From the NCBI RefSeq assembly GCF_021631985.1, contig NZ_CP070225.1, positions 1,054,001-1,118,000 of the forward strand: 64,000 nt of DNA, given 5' to 3'. The DNA is from Sandaracinus amylolyticus (GTDB taxonomy: Bacteria > Myxococcota_A > Polyangia > Polyangiales > Sandaracinaceae). The notes beneath the pieces were generated by a model. That model was given only the letters and a program-made list of their open reading frames with translations, searched no databases and was not told the origin of the DNA. The position numbers and the translations under genes were made by a program. This document shows, piece after piece, positions 34,233-45,873 of the stretch; the first letter of the stretch is position 1, and every line of letters starts with the position of its first letter.

Positions 34233-34280
34233 CTCCTTCCTTCCCTGGGAGGGTCGGCCTCCCGTTCCGGGGGAACGGCG
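34233..34280 (-). promoter_or_regulatory. Leader hairpin and strong ribosome binding site of the peptide gene
   Basis: On the minus strand a tight hairpin (CCGTTCC / GGAACGG with a 3-base loop, 34262-34278) precedes a second short GGGAGG-CCGA-CCCTCC stem and the AAGGAG site. This is unusually well-formed for the region and could control translation of the peptide. Confidence 0.45.
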
Positions 34281-34389
34281 TTCTCCGCAAGCCGGCTGTC
34301 CGCCTCGCACAGAGCACCTGACGAGCGATGATAGCAACGCAGGTGCCAGTGTCTAGCTCCGTGCTTCCGATGCGTTTCCTCCCGGTCGC

Positions 34390-35265
34390 TCACGCCCGCG
34401 TGATGTCTCGCCACACGTCGCGTAGTTCACGAACGGAAAGAGGTCTTCCATCACTGAAAGATCCCGTCGTCTCTCGCGCGCGAAAGGCATAGGCCCGAGC
34501 GCCCGCGATCCCGAGCACCTCGCCGTGGACGTCCTCGGCCAGCGACGAGGACAGGAAGACCGCGAGCGGGGCGACGTGCCCGGGGCTCATCGACCCCTCG
34601 TGGATGCCCTGGAAGGTCGGGAGCTCCTCGGTCTGGCGGGTGCGCGCAGTCGGCGCGATCGCGTTCACACGAACGCGATGTTTGCGCAGCTCGAGCGCGG
34701 CGGATCGCGTGAGCGCGACGATCGCCGCCGACGCGGCGCCGATCGCGGACTGACCGCGCGCGCCGAAGAACGCGGACGGCCCGGTGCAGAGCACGATCGC
34801 GCCGCCCTCCTTGCGATCGACCATCACCTGGCCGGCCGCGCGCACGAGCGCGAACGTGCCCTTCACGTGCACGTCGAGCACGCGTGAGAGCAGCGCGTCG
34901 TCGGTCTTGAGCACCGAACGATCGGCGACGATCCCCGCGCACGAGATCAGCGCGTCGAGCCGGCCGAGCTCGCTGACCGCACGATCGACGATCGCGCTCG
35001 CGGCGCCCGGCGCGGAGACGTCGTGTGCGTCGGCGATCGCGGTGCCGCCCGCCCCGCGGATCTCCGCGACGACGGCGTCGGCGACGGTGGGGTCGGCGCC
35101 CTCACCGGCGAGGTCCGAGCCGAGGTCGTTGACGAGCACCTTCGCGCCTTCGGCCGCGCACGCGAGGGCGATCGCACGACCGATGCCGCGGCCTCCGCCG
35201 GTGACGACGACGACCTTTCCCGCGAGGACCGGGCCCTCGAGCTCCGACGACGACGAATCGCTCAC
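34390..35265 (-). CDS. SDR-fold protein with lost catalytic residues
   Basis: A 291-residue short-chain dehydrogenase fold of the type seen in multifunctional beta-oxidation enzymes (VLVNDLG). The cofactor loop TGGGRGIG (22-29) is intact and NNAG is changed to SCAG (108-111). The catalytic Tyr-xxx-Lys is replaced by Ile175-xxx-Ser179 (GQSAIGAASAAI), and the expected catalytic Ser region reads VLCTGPSAF. So it can probably bind NAD(P) but not reduce or oxidise by the usual mechanism. A binding or regulatory role is inferred. It stands alone, convergent with nothing. Confidence 0.8.
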   Translation of the reverse strand: MSDSSSSELEGPVLAGKVVVVTGGGRGIGRAIALACAAEGAKVLVNDLGSDLAGEGADPTVADAVVAEIRGAGGTAIADAHDVSAPGAASAIVDRAVSELGRLDALISCAGIVADRSVLKTDDALLSRVLDVHVKGTFALVRAAGQVMVDRKEGGAIVLCTGPSAFFGARGQSAIGAASAAIVALTRSAALELRKHRVRVNAIAPTARTRQTEELPTFQGIHEGSMSPGHVAPLAVFLSSSLAEDVHGEVLGIAGARAYAFRARETTGSFSDGRPLSVRELRDVWRDITRA

Positions 35266-35289
35266 GCGGCCGAAGCTAGCAGGCGCGCG

Positions 35290-37191
35290 TCAGCGGACGA
35301 GCGCGCTGCGCTGCAGCACGAACGCCTGCCCGGCAGTGAGCCGGTCGTTGCTCGCGGCGCCGACCACCGACCAGTGCATGAGGTTCGTGGTGTCGCCGTA
35401 GCGCGTGTCGCCGATCACGTCGGTCGCGCCGAAGGGCGCGCAGTCCGACGTCTGCCCGGGGCTGCAGGGATCGAGCTGCTCGGTCGTGTGATAGAGGCCG
35501 AGGAAGTGCCCGACCTCGTGGGCCATGATGTGGCCCGCGAGGCGTCCGTCGCCGACCATGCCCGAGTCGAACGTGACCACGACGCCGCTGTGCATCGTGC
35601 CGTGCACGCCCGGCGGGCCGGGGATGCCGCCCGCGATGCCGAGCACGCCGCCCCCGCCGCCGATGGAGCGCACGAAGAAGATCGCGACGCGCTGTCCGGT
35701 GCGCGGCGCGCTGAGGCGGAAGAGCCCGGCGAGCTCGCTGTTCGAGCCCTCGGTCGAGTCGATCACCTGGTAGCGCGTCGCGTCGGCGCCCGAGACGTCG
35801 TGGTACGCGACGTCGCCGAGCGTGATCGACGCGCGCGACATCACCTCGCGGAAGCGCGAGAGCGCGTTCTGCACACGCGAATTCGATCCCGCCTGCGACG
35901 CGGTCACGCCGACGCCGGCGAGGAACACGTCGAGATCGATCGTGCCCGACGAGACCGTTCCTCCGGGGGCGCGCTTCACGAGCGCGCTCACCCGGACGCG
36001 GGTGCGTCCGGTGTCACCTTCGGTGCGCTGCATCGCGATGACGCGCACGCGATGCGCGCCCGGCACGTAGGGCAGGCGCTCGCGCGTCGCGTTGGGCACG
36101 AGCATCGCGATCGCCTCTTCGGTGTCGAGCGGGAGCCAGCGATCGGGCGTGTCGCGGAGCTCGGCGATCTCGTCGAACGAGAAGATGCGGGTCTCGCGCG
36201 GATCGTGGACGTCGTAGAACGCGAGCGGGAGCGAATCACCCGAGACGGTGCGCGCGACGAGCGTGACGCTCACCGAGTCGGGCGGCGTCGCGAACGCGAG
36301 ATCGGTCGTGCCCGCGCCGGCGGCGAGATCGTGCTCGCCGAGCTCGATCGTCGTGACGCCGGTGCCCGGCGCGTAGCCGCAGCCCTGGAACGTCGCGCCG
36401 CTCCAGGTCACGTCGCCGCAGCGCTGCCCGGTGAAGCAGTCGGTGGCATCGCCGCACGAGACGGTGCACTGGCCGCCGACGCAGGTGCGCGAGAGGCAGT
36501 CGTCGTCGTTCGTGCACGGGCGCGCGGGCTCGGCCCCGCCGGGCGCGGTGGGGACGCACGCGGTCTCGAGCCCGCCGCCGCGCGCGACCGGCGCGCAGAA
36601 CGTGTCGAGGTCGACGCGATCGATGCAGTCGAAGAGCGTCTCGCACGGCGCGGTGCAGATGCCGCCGCGATCGGGCGGGAGGCAGAGGCCCGAGGCGCAC
36701 TGGTCGTCCGTGGTGCACGCGGCGCCGTGGGGGAGCGTGCCGCCGGCGTCGTCGGGCGGCGTGGTGACGCACGTGCCGTCGACGCAGCGCCCGCCGGGGC
36801 AGTCGGGATCGCTGGTGCATCCGTTGGGCTGGCAGCGCCCCGCGACGCAGGTCGCGGCGGGACCGCAGGTGCTGGGATCGACGTCGCAGGTCGCGCGGCA
36901 CGCGCCTCGCCAGCACTGGTAGCCGTCGCGGCAGTCGGAGGGCGCGTCGCACGCGAGAAGGCAGAGCGGCGGGCCGAGCTCGTTCGCGCAGATCGCGCCC
37001 TCGCCGCACGCGCCGTCCTCGCAGACGCGGGAGCAATAGCCTCCTGGGAACGTCGCGCCCGCCACGCACGCGAGGCCGTCGGCGCACTCACCGCACGCGG
37101 CGCCGTAGCCGGGTCCATCCGAATCGCACGCGATCACGAGGAGCGCGACGAGCGAGAGCGCGGTCACTGCGCTCGTACGCTTCCACTTCAT
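35290..37191 (-). CDS. Cys-rich lipoprotein with metzincin-type metalloprotease domain
   Basis: A 633-residue lipoprotein with lipobox LVIAC near residue 22. Residues about 25-265 are a Cys-rich region of about ten short modules (e.g. CADGLACVAG, CRDGYQCWRGAC, CASGLCLPPD). A beta-rich linker leads to a protease domain. There HEVGHFLGLYH near residue 555 is the zinc site HExxHxxGxxH with the general-base Glu, and NLMHWS some 45 residues later gives the Met-turn. It would be a surface-anchored or secreted zinc protease, well suited to predation. The start is set at ATG 37191, the start of the signal peptide. Confidence 0.8.
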   Translation of the reverse strand: MKWKRTSAVTALSLVALLVIACDSDGPGYGAACGECADGLACVAGATFPGGYCSRVCEDGACGEGAICANELGPPLCLLACDAPSDCRDGYQCWRGACRATCDVDPSTCGPAATCVAGRCQPNGCTSDPDCPGGRCVDGTCVTTPPDDAGGTLPHGAACTTDDQCASGLCLPPDRGGICTAPCETLFDCIDRVDLDTFCAPVARGGGLETACVPTAPGGAEPARPCTNDDDCLSRTCVGGQCTVSCGDATDCFTGQRCGDVTWSGATFQGCGYAPGTGVTTIELGEHDLAAGAGTTDLAFATPPDSVSVTLVARTVSGDSLPLAFYDVHDPRETRIFSFDEIAELRDTPDRWLPLDTEEAIAMLVPNATRERLPYVPGAHRVRVIAMQRTEGDTGRTRVRVSALVKRAPGGTVSSGTIDLDVFLAGVGVTASQAGSNSRVQNALSRFREVMSRASITLGDVAYHDVSGADATRYQVIDSTEGSNSELAGLFRLSAPRTGQRVAIFFVRSIGGGGGVLGIAGGIPGPPGVHGTMHSGVVVTFDSGMVGDGRLAGHIMAHEVGHFLGLYHTTEQLDPCSPGQTSDCAPFGATDVIGDTRYGDTTNLMHWSVVGAASNDRLTAGQAFVLQRSALVR

Positions 37192-37305
37192 TTGAGGCAC
37201 GGTGTCGGAGTATACGTGCGCTAGGGCAGGGGAATGGGTCAGGATTCCGCCCTTGATTGTCTTGTTGTCCTTGACGCCGCCTGACGGCCGGCCGCGAGTG
37301 ATCGG

Positions 37306-38774
37306 ATGAGCGCGCCTCGACTCGGACGCTACGAGCTCGTCAGGAAGATCGCCGCCGGCGGCATGGCGGAGATCTTCCTCGCGCGTCAATGGGGTGCGGG
37401 CGGGTTCTTCCGAGACGTCGTCATCAAGCGGTTGTTCAAGCACCTCGCGGAGCACCCGCGGCAGCTGCGCATGTTCCAGGACGAAGGGCGCCTGCTCGCG
37501 GCGCTCTCGCACCCGAACATCCCGCAGGTCTTCGACCTCGGCTTCGCCGACGGGCACTGGTACATCGCGATGGAGTACGTCGACGGCTGGAACGTCGCCG
37601 ACGTGTGGAGGCAGGGCGCGAAGACCGGGCAGACGATGCCGATGCAGGTCGCGCTCGGCATCGTGATGCAGGCGTGCGAGGCGCTGCACCACGCGCACGA
37701 GCGCGCCGATCGCGCGCGCCGTCCGCTGCGGATCGTGCATCGCGACGTGACGCCGCAGAACCTGATGCTCACCCGCGACGGCGTCGTGAAGCTGATGGAC
37801 TTCGGGGTCGCGCAGACGACGGCGCGCAAGGACACCGAGGCGGGCGCGGTGCGCGGGACGTTCTCGTACATGGCGCCGGAGCAGGTGCGCGCGAAGCCGC
37901 TCGACAAGCGCGCCGACGTGTTCGCGCTCGGCGTGATCATGTACGAGCTGACGACGGGCTCGCGGCTCTTCCGCGGCAGCGACGTGCAGATCATGACGCA
38001 GGTCGTGGAGCAGGACGTCGCGCCGCCCTCGACGCGCATCGCGGACTATCCGAGCGACCTCGAGGACATCGTGCTCGGCGCGCTGCAGCGTGATCGTGGG
38101 CGGCGCACTCCGTCGGCGGCGCACATCGCGTGGAAGCTCGAGGAGCTCGCGCAGCGCAACGGATTCCTGGTGGGGCCGCGCGCGGTCGCGCGCTACGTCT
38201 CGCAGGTCATCCCGGCGGAGCCGATCCTCGAGGAGGATCTCGCGCTGGTGCGACCCGACGCGACGCCGCCGCACGAGATCGCGGCGGAGATCGACGCGGC
38301 GCCCGTGCTCGAGAGCGAGACCGTGCAGGAGCTCGTCGACGACGAGGGGCTGCTCGAGGATCTGCAGCTGCTCAGCCTGCCGCCCGACGCCGACGAAGGC
38401 GCGCTCGACGACGAGGGCATGCCCGCCCCGATCGCGTTCGACGGCGCGGAGGACATCGACCTCGACGACGACGACGGAGAGCGCGTCACCACGCCGTCCG
38501 ATCCGCCGCGTCGCGACGACGCGACGCCCGAGGCGATGGGGCTCGCGGATCTGCTCGCGACCGAGCCGGTGAGCACGCGGCCGCCGCGGCCCTCGTACCT
38601 TCCGCCGGGCGTCGTCCCGCTGACCGCGGCCGAGGTCGAGAACGAAGAAGAGCAGCGCCCCGTCGTGCTGCTCGGCTCGCCGAAGAAGAAGAGCACGCCG
38701 AGCATGTCGCCGAGCGGGCGTGACTACGTGCGCGAGCTGGAGAAGCGGCTCGCTCGCGACGACGACGACCATCG

Positions 38775-38778
<4 letters not shown>
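37306..38778 (+). CDS. Serine/threonine protein kinase
   Basis: A 490-residue Hanks-type kinase. The kinase domain (about 7-275) is complete: glycine loop AAGGMAEIF, catalytic Lys in DVVIKRL, HRDVTPQN near residue 145, DFG near 165, and YMAPEQ in the activation segment. The C-terminal 200 residues are acidic and disordered, with no transmembrane helix, so it is cytosolic. Its stop overlaps the start of the sigma-54 activator gene (ATGA), so the two are translationally coupled and the activator is a likely substrate or partner. Confidence 0.9.
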
Positions 38779-41216
<2,438 letters not shown>

Positions 41217-41267
41217 CGCTTGCTGGTGCACGCGACGGAACGAGGTGCCGGAGCTATGCTCGATCGC

Positions 41268-41531
41268 ATGCGTGCGCGGACCCCGGCGCTCCTCGTGTCG
41301 ATCGCGCTCGGGGCGACCCTGCTCGCGGGCTGCCCTCGGGAGCTGCAGCCGCCACCGCCGGGCGATGCGGCCGCGTGCGAGGTGCTCGAGGACTGCAACG
41401 CCGGACGCAGCTGTGGCGAGCTCGCGCTCTGCGTCGGTGGGTTCTGCGAGGACACGCCCACGTTCGCGATCCCGTGCCCCGGCGACGGTGAGCCCGTCGT
41501 GCTCCCGGAGCCCGAGGTCGAGACGGACTGA
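41268..41531 (+). CDS. Small Cys-rich lipoprotein
   Basis: An 87-residue lipoprotein with a signal ending at LLAGC, then CEVLEDCNAGRSCGELALC-type closely spaced cysteines, and an acidic Pro-rich end. It is probably outer-membrane anchored. An ATG at 41256 would add four residues. It follows the activator gene by 51 bp and ends one base before the convergent LysM gene. Function unknown. Confidence 0.6.
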   Translation: MRARTPALLVSIALGATLLAGCPRELQPPPPGDAAACEVLEDCNAGRSCGELALCVGGFCEDTPTFAIPCPGDGEPVVLPEPEVETD

Positions 41532-42569
41532 CTACTCGGTGGCCGCGCTCGGGGCGGCGGCTTCGGTGTCCTCTTCGGTCGCGACCGAACCCTCGGCGCC
41601 CTCGTCGGACACGTCGTCGCCGCCCTCGCCGACACGCGCGCGCTCGTCGGTCGTCGCGTCCTCGGGCGGCGCTTCACCACGACGCTGGTAGCGCGGTGCC
41701 TCACCCGGCCGCGACCAGTCGACCCAGTAGGTCGCGCGGTCGCGGACGTCGAAGTGCACGAACGTGCTGCGCGGATAGTAACCGACGCCCACGCGATCCA
41801 ACGTGCGCAGGTAGTCGCGGAGCACGGTGTTGGGCACGCCGTCGATCCGGATGTCGATCGCGTGCCCCGCGACGTGCTGGCTCGTCTCGCGCGTGTAGCC
41901 GCCCGCGGAGCGGAACCCGCTGACCACGTGGATGGTGCGCCCGCCGAAGTGGTCGGAGACCCGCGCCAGCAGCTCGAGCAAGCGCGAGGGCGGCTGGGGA
42001 TACCGATCGCGCCGCGTCGCGCCGCGCGGCCGCATCAGCTCCTGCATGCGACGGAGCGACGCGCGCGGTGCACGCCCGCGCGTGTCGACCAGCCGGACGC
42101 GCGTGCGGGTGCGGGTCGCGGTGCGGTAGATGGTCGCGACGCCCGGCGTGCGCGGCCGACCCCAGCGCGACGCGGCGCGATCCACCTCGGCCTGCTCGAC
42201 GTGCCCGGGCAGCACGATGCGCTGACCGACCCGCAGCGACTGCCCGTCCCGAAGCCGGTTGAGGCGCTGCAGGTCCGAGATGCTGCACCCGGCATCATGC
42301 GCGATCTCGCTCAGCGTCTGGCCCTCGCGCACGTAGGTCACGCCCGCCTCGGGGACGCGCAGCTCCTGGCCGGGGCGCACCTGGGAGTCGGGCCGGAGCC
42401 CGTTCGCCGCGGCGAGGTCGGACACCCGCACGTCGTAGCGACGCGCGATGCGCGCGAGGCTCTGTCCCTCGCGGACGGTGTGCGTGCGCTGGGCGCTCGC
42501 CGCGCCGGGCATCGCGAGGACGGCCAGCGCGAGCGCGAGCGTCGCGAGGAGGAGACGGAACGGCGTCAT
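41532..42569 (-). CDS. LysM and DUF882/M15-type peptidoglycan-binding protein
   Basis: A 345-residue secreted protein with a signal peptide (ending ASAQRTH). Two LysM domains follow (about 29-73 and 79-122; e.g. TVREGQSLARIARRYDV, VREGQTLSEIAHDAGCSISD). The DUF882/peptidase M15 domain lies at about 180-290, with the expected zinc ligands in SQHVAGHAIDIRID and FVHFDVRD, and HVVSGFRS before them. A disordered acidic tail ends it. It probably binds and may cleave peptide stems in the cell wall. The start is ATG 42569. Confidence 0.8.
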   Translation of the reverse strand: MTPFRLLLATLALALAVLAMPGAASAQRTHTVREGQSLARIARRYDVRVSDLAAANGLRPDSQVRPGQELRVPEAGVTYVREGQTLSEIAHDAGCSISDLQRLNRLRDGQSLRVGQRIVLPGHVEQAEVDRAASRWGRPRTPGVATIYRTATRTRTRVRLVDTRGRAPRASLRRMQELMRPRGATRRDRYPQPPSRLLELLARVSDHFGGRTIHVVSGFRSAGGYTRETSQHVAGHAIDIRIDGVPNTVLRDYLRTLDRVGVGYYPRSTFVHFDVRDRATYWVDWSRPGEAPRYQRRGEAPPEDATTDERARVGEGGDDVSDEGAEGSVATEEDTEAAAPSAATE

Positions 42570-42945
42570 CACGTCGAGGGCGCGCAGGGTTACGCGTGCT
42601 CGCGTCCGAAGCAAACGGCACCTCCGGCGCGCCCTCGGTGCTCGCGTCCGCTTTTTTTGATTCGAGCGGACCGCTCTGGGAACATGGCGGTCCGACCTTC
42701 GCTCGTTGACAACCGAGAGGAACGCGTGACGTGCCGTGTGCCGCGACGGATCGCCCCGGGATCCGCGAGGTGCCCGACGTGGGATATCAATTAGATGTCA
42801 GTTCCATCTAACTTCAGCGTCAATGGATTTGAATTGACGCGAAATGCTTGACGTTCCGGCCGATCCGCGCCAAGACGGGGGAGAGGCTCGGCCTCCCGTT
42901 CCGCATCCGCCTTTTCGCCGTATTTCACGGTATCCGCCTTTCGCC
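42570..42945. promoter_or_regulatory. Divergent control region upstream of the HTH-pil cluster
   Basis: A 376-bp non-coding region between the LysM gene and the HTH gene. It holds direct repeats GTGCTCGCGTCCG (42596 and 42638), a T7 run (42652-42658), and a dyad CGGACCGC / GCGGTCCG (42667-42694). An AT-rich island follows with two dyads: TTAGAT / ATCTAA (42791-42811) and GCGTCAAT / ATTGACGC (42817-42840). In this GC-rich DNA the island stands out and is the best operator candidate for the HTH protein or for pil control. Confidence 0.5.
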
Positions 42946-43503
42946 ATGGAGCACGACGACAAGTTCGCCGCGATCGTGCCGGGCTCCTCCGGTGGGCCGG
43001 GCGACGGATCCGTGATCACCGGTGGGTCGATCACGGGCGGAGAGGCGATCGCGGTCTCGCCGGAGCTCGAGACCGGCTCCGGTGGTGGGGCGGTCGCGCC
43101 GGCGAAGTCGAACGAGCCGGCGAAGGCGAGCCCGGGCGAGCGTGCCTCGGCCCAGCGTGACCCCGGGAGCCCGGACGGACCGGACGTCGCCGCCCGCGAG
43201 GCGGTCGACGAAGAAGAAGAGGACGAGGCGCCGCGAAAGGCGCGTGGGCGCGGGACCGAGAAGGGTCCCACCTCCGACAAGGGCTCGGAGAAGGGCAAGC
43301 GCCAGCCCAACAATGTTCGCCGCCTGCGCATCGAGCGAATGATGTCGAAGGCGGAGCTGGCACGTCGTGCGAACCTCTCGGTGCTGACGATCGATCGCGT
43401 CGAGAAGGGATACGGGTGCCGCATGGATTCGAAGAGAAAGATCCTCGAGGCACTCGGCTTGAGCCTCGCGGACCGCGTACGCGTGTTCGGCGAGGAGGAG
43501 TGA
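42946..43503 (+). CDS. Disordered-N-terminus helix-turn-helix protein before pilM
   Basis: A 185-residue protein. The first 115 residues are Gly/Ser/Pro-rich and charged, with no fold visible. The last about 65 form an XRE/Cro-type HTH (MSKAELARRANLSVLTIDRVEKG, then a KRKILEALGLSL helix). It stops 9 bp before pilM and is probably co-transcribed with it, so it is a candidate regulator of the pilus cluster or of itself. An in-frame ATG at 42844 would add 34 residues and pass through the end of the AT-rich island; I prefer 42946. Confidence 0.6.
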   Translation: MEHDDKFAAIVPGSSGGPGDGSVITGGSITGGEAIAVSPELETGSGGGAVAPAKSNEPAKASPGERASAQRDPGSPDGPDVAAREAVDEEEEDEAPRKARGRGTEKGPTSDKGSEKGKRQPNNVRRLRIERMMSKAELARRANLSVLTIDRVEKGYGCRMDSKRKILEALGLSLADRVRVFGEEE

Positions 43504-43512
43504 TGAAGCCCG

Positions 43513-44571
43513 ATGTCCGAGGGGAAGCACCTGGTCGGGGTCGACATCGGGTCGAGCTCGATCAAGGTCTGTGAGCTGAAGGAGGGGCGCAGGGGCGCGC
43601 GCCAGCTGGTGCGCTTCGCGTATCACCCGCTCCCTCCGCAGACCATCGTCGACGGCCACATCATCAACTCCGCAGCGGTGGTGGAGGGCCTCGACAAGCT
43701 CTTCCACAAGCAGAAGAACCGCGACGTCGCGCTCCGCGTGAGCGGGCACTCGGTGATCATCAAGAAGATCACCATGCCGCTCATGACGAGCGCCGAGCTC
43801 CGCGAGCAGATCAACTGGGAGGCCGAGCAGCACATCCCGTTCGATCTCGCGGAGGTCGAGATCGACTGGCAGGTGCTCCAGCAGCGGCAGGAGCAGGGCC
43901 AGATGGACGTGCTCCTCGTCGCGGCCAAGAAGGAAGAGGTCAACGACCTCACGAACATCGCGGCCGAGGCGAAGCTGCGCCCACGCGTGGTCGATCTCGA
44001 TGCGTTCACGGTGCAGAACGCGTTCGAGGTCACGCAGCAGGGCGGCATCCCGACGGACCGGACGATCGCGTTGATCCACGTCGGCGCGTCGCTGACGACG
44101 CTGAACATCCTCAGCGGTGGGACCACTGCGTTCACGCGCGACATCGCGAACGGTGGCAACCAGATCACCGAGGAGATCCAGCGCTCGCTCGGGATCAGCG
44201 CCGAAGAGGCCGAGGCCTACAAGTGCGGCGGCGACGGGCGCGGGCTCGTGCCGCGCGAGGTCCCGGAGATCGTGCAGCAGGTCGTCGAGCAGCTCGCGGG
44301 AGAGATCCAGCGCTCGCTCGACTTCTATCTCGCGACGAGCGGCGAGGGCGAGGTGCACCGCGTCGTGGTGTCGGGCGGGACCGCGAACATCCGCGCGCTG
44401 CTCGACGCGATCGAGCGGCGCGCGCGGGTGCCGGTCGAGCTGCTCGACCCGCTGCGCATCGCGGAAGCTGCGCCGAAGTCGACCGATGCTTCGCTGCTCC
44501 AGGCGCGCGCGGCGCAGGCCGCGGTCGCGTTCGGTCTCGCCCTGCGTCGTGAGCGGGAGAAGCTGCAATGA
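43513..44571 (+). CDS. pilM: Type IV pilus inner-membrane alignment protein PilM
   Basis: A 352-residue actin-like ATPase. The phosphate-1 motif VGVDIGSSSIKVCEL lies near the start. The SHS2/interaction region and INWEAEQHIPFDL follow, and the phosphate-2/adenosine motifs ALIHVGASLTTLNIL and VVSGGTANIRALL come later. PilM sits on the cytoplasmic face of the inner membrane and binds the short N-terminal tail of PilN. Its stop overlaps the pilN start by 4 bp. It is the usual length for the family. Confidence 0.95.
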   Translation: MSEGKHLVGVDIGSSSIKVCELKEGRRGARQLVRFAYHPLPPQTIVDGHIINSAAVVEGLDKLFHKQKNRDVALRVSGHSVIIKKITMPLMTSAELREQINWEAEQHIPFDLAEVEIDWQVLQQRQEQGQMDVLLVAAKKEEVNDLTNIAAEAKLRPRVVDLDAFTVQNAFEVTQQGGIPTDRTIALIHVGASLTTLNILSGGTTAFTRDIANGGNQITEEIQRSLGISAEEAEAYKCGGDGRGLVPREVPEIVQQVVEQLAGEIQRSLDFYLATSGEGEVHRVVVSGGTANIRALLDAIERRARVPVELLDPLRIAEAAPKSTDASLLQARAAQAAVAFGLALRREREKLQ

Positions 44572-45221
44572 TCCGCATCAACCTGCTGCCCGCCGCGAAG
44601 AAGCAGGCGCGCGGGGTGAGCGCGGGGGGCGGCGGTGCGACGCCCTGGGCGGTCGGGTACGCGGCGACTGCGCTGCTCACGTGCGTGGTGCTCGCGGTCG
44701 TCTACTTCGGCAAGGAGAGCGAGCTCCAGGAGCAAGCGGCGCGCAACGCCGCGCTCGAGACGCAGATCCGACAGCTCACGGCGCAGAGCGCGAGCATCGA
44801 CGAGGTGCGGGCACAGCTCGCGCGGAGCCAAGAGCTCGAGCAGGTCGTCGCCGAGCTGCAGCGCGCGCGCTTCGGACCGACGCGCGTGCTGATGGAGCTC
44901 TCGCGGATCTTGAGCGCGGGCGGTGGGCCTTCGATCGATCCGCAGCGGCTCGAGGAGCTTCGTCGCGGCAATCCGCTCGCGGGGTTCAATCGCGGGTGGG
45001 ACGCGCGGCGGCTCTGGCTCACGTCGTTCGAGGAGCAGGATCGACAGGTTCGCATCCGCGGGGTCGGGCGGACCAACGAGGACGTCGCGGAGTTCCTGCG
45101 ACGGCTCGCGCTCTCGGACTCGTTCGAGGCGGTGAACCTGCAGAAGACCGAGGCGGTCGAGGATCGCACGACGCACCTCGCGCTGATCTCGTTCGAGCTC
45201 ACCGCGACGGTGAGGTACTGA
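44568..45221 (+). CDS. pilN: Type IV pilus protein PilN
   Basis: A 217-residue bitopic inner-membrane protein. The conserved cytoplasmic start MIRINLLPAAKK binds PilM. A transmembrane helix (about 25-45) is followed by a coiled coil (about 48-90) and a periplasmic ferredoxin-like domain. Together with PilO it forms the alignment complex linking PilM to PilP and PilQ. It starts inside the pilM stop (ATGA). Confidence 0.9.
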   Translation: MIRINLLPAAKKQARGVSAGGGGATPWAVGYAATALLTCVVLAVVYFGKESELQEQAARNAALETQIRQLTAQSASIDEVRAQLARSQELEQVVAELQRARFGPTRVLMELSRILSAGGGPSIDPQRLEELRRGNPLAGFNRGWDARRLWLTSFEEQDRQVRIRGVGRTNEDVAEFLRRLALSDSFEAVNLQKTEAVEDRTTHLALISFELTATVRY

Positions 45222-45222
45222 G

Positions 45223-45870
45223 ATGGCCGCAGCACCGACCGCCAAGCCCGCCGGGGGCGCCAAGCAGCCGCAGACCTTCGCCGCGCAGCCCGCCGCGGTG
45301 AAGGTGATGCTCGCGGTGTTCATCGTCGCGATCCTCGGGGCGATCTACTACTTCGCGCTGCACACGCCGATGGAGGAAGCGATCTCCAACGAGCAGGGGC
45401 GCTTCTCCCAGCTGCAGAACCAGATGCGCGAGGCCGAGGAGCGGCAGCGCGAGTTCATCCGCCTCCGCGAGGAGGTCGCGTCGCGCGAGGGGCTCGATCG
45501 CGCGAACATGCGCGTGCTCCCCGAGCAGGCGGAGATTGCGGCGTTCCTCCAGGATCTGAACCGGCTCGCGGAGACGAGCGGCCTCCAGATGCGGCTCGTC
45601 GAGCCGCGGCCCGAGGAGCCCGACACCCACTACGTGCGGCTGCCGGTCGCGCTCGGAGTGCGCGGTCGGTATCACCAGCTCGCGCGCTTCTTCTACAACG
45701 TGAGCCGGCTCGAGCGCGCGATCAGCATGGAGAACATCGAGCTGACCGAGCCGACGCTGGCCGGCGAGGACGTGGTGCTCGACGTCGGCGTGCTCGCGAC
45801 GACGTATCGACGTCCGACCGCGCCGCCTCCGGCGCCGGACGGCGCGGCGGCCGCGCCGCAGGGGGGCTGA
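45223..45870 (+). CDS. pilO: Type IV pilus protein PilO
   Basis: A 215-residue bitopic protein with a transmembrane helix at about 26-46, a coiled coil (about 50-90; SQLQNQMREAEERQREFIR) and a periplasmic domain with RYHQLARFFYNVSRLERAISMENI, the typical PilO motif. It forms a heterodimer with PilN and binds PilP. It begins 1 bp after the pilN stop. Confidence 0.9.
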   Translation: MAAAPTAKPAGGAKQPQTFAAQPAAVKVMLAVFIVAILGAIYYFALHTPMEEAISNEQGRFSQLQNQMREAEERQREFIRLREEVASREGLDRANMRVLPEQAEIAAFLQDLNRLAETSGLQMRLVEPRPEEPDTHYVRLPVALGVRGRYHQLARFFYNVSRLERAISMENIELTEPTLAGEDVVLDVGVLATTYRRPTAPPPAPDGAAAAPQGG

Positions 45871-45873
45871 GCG

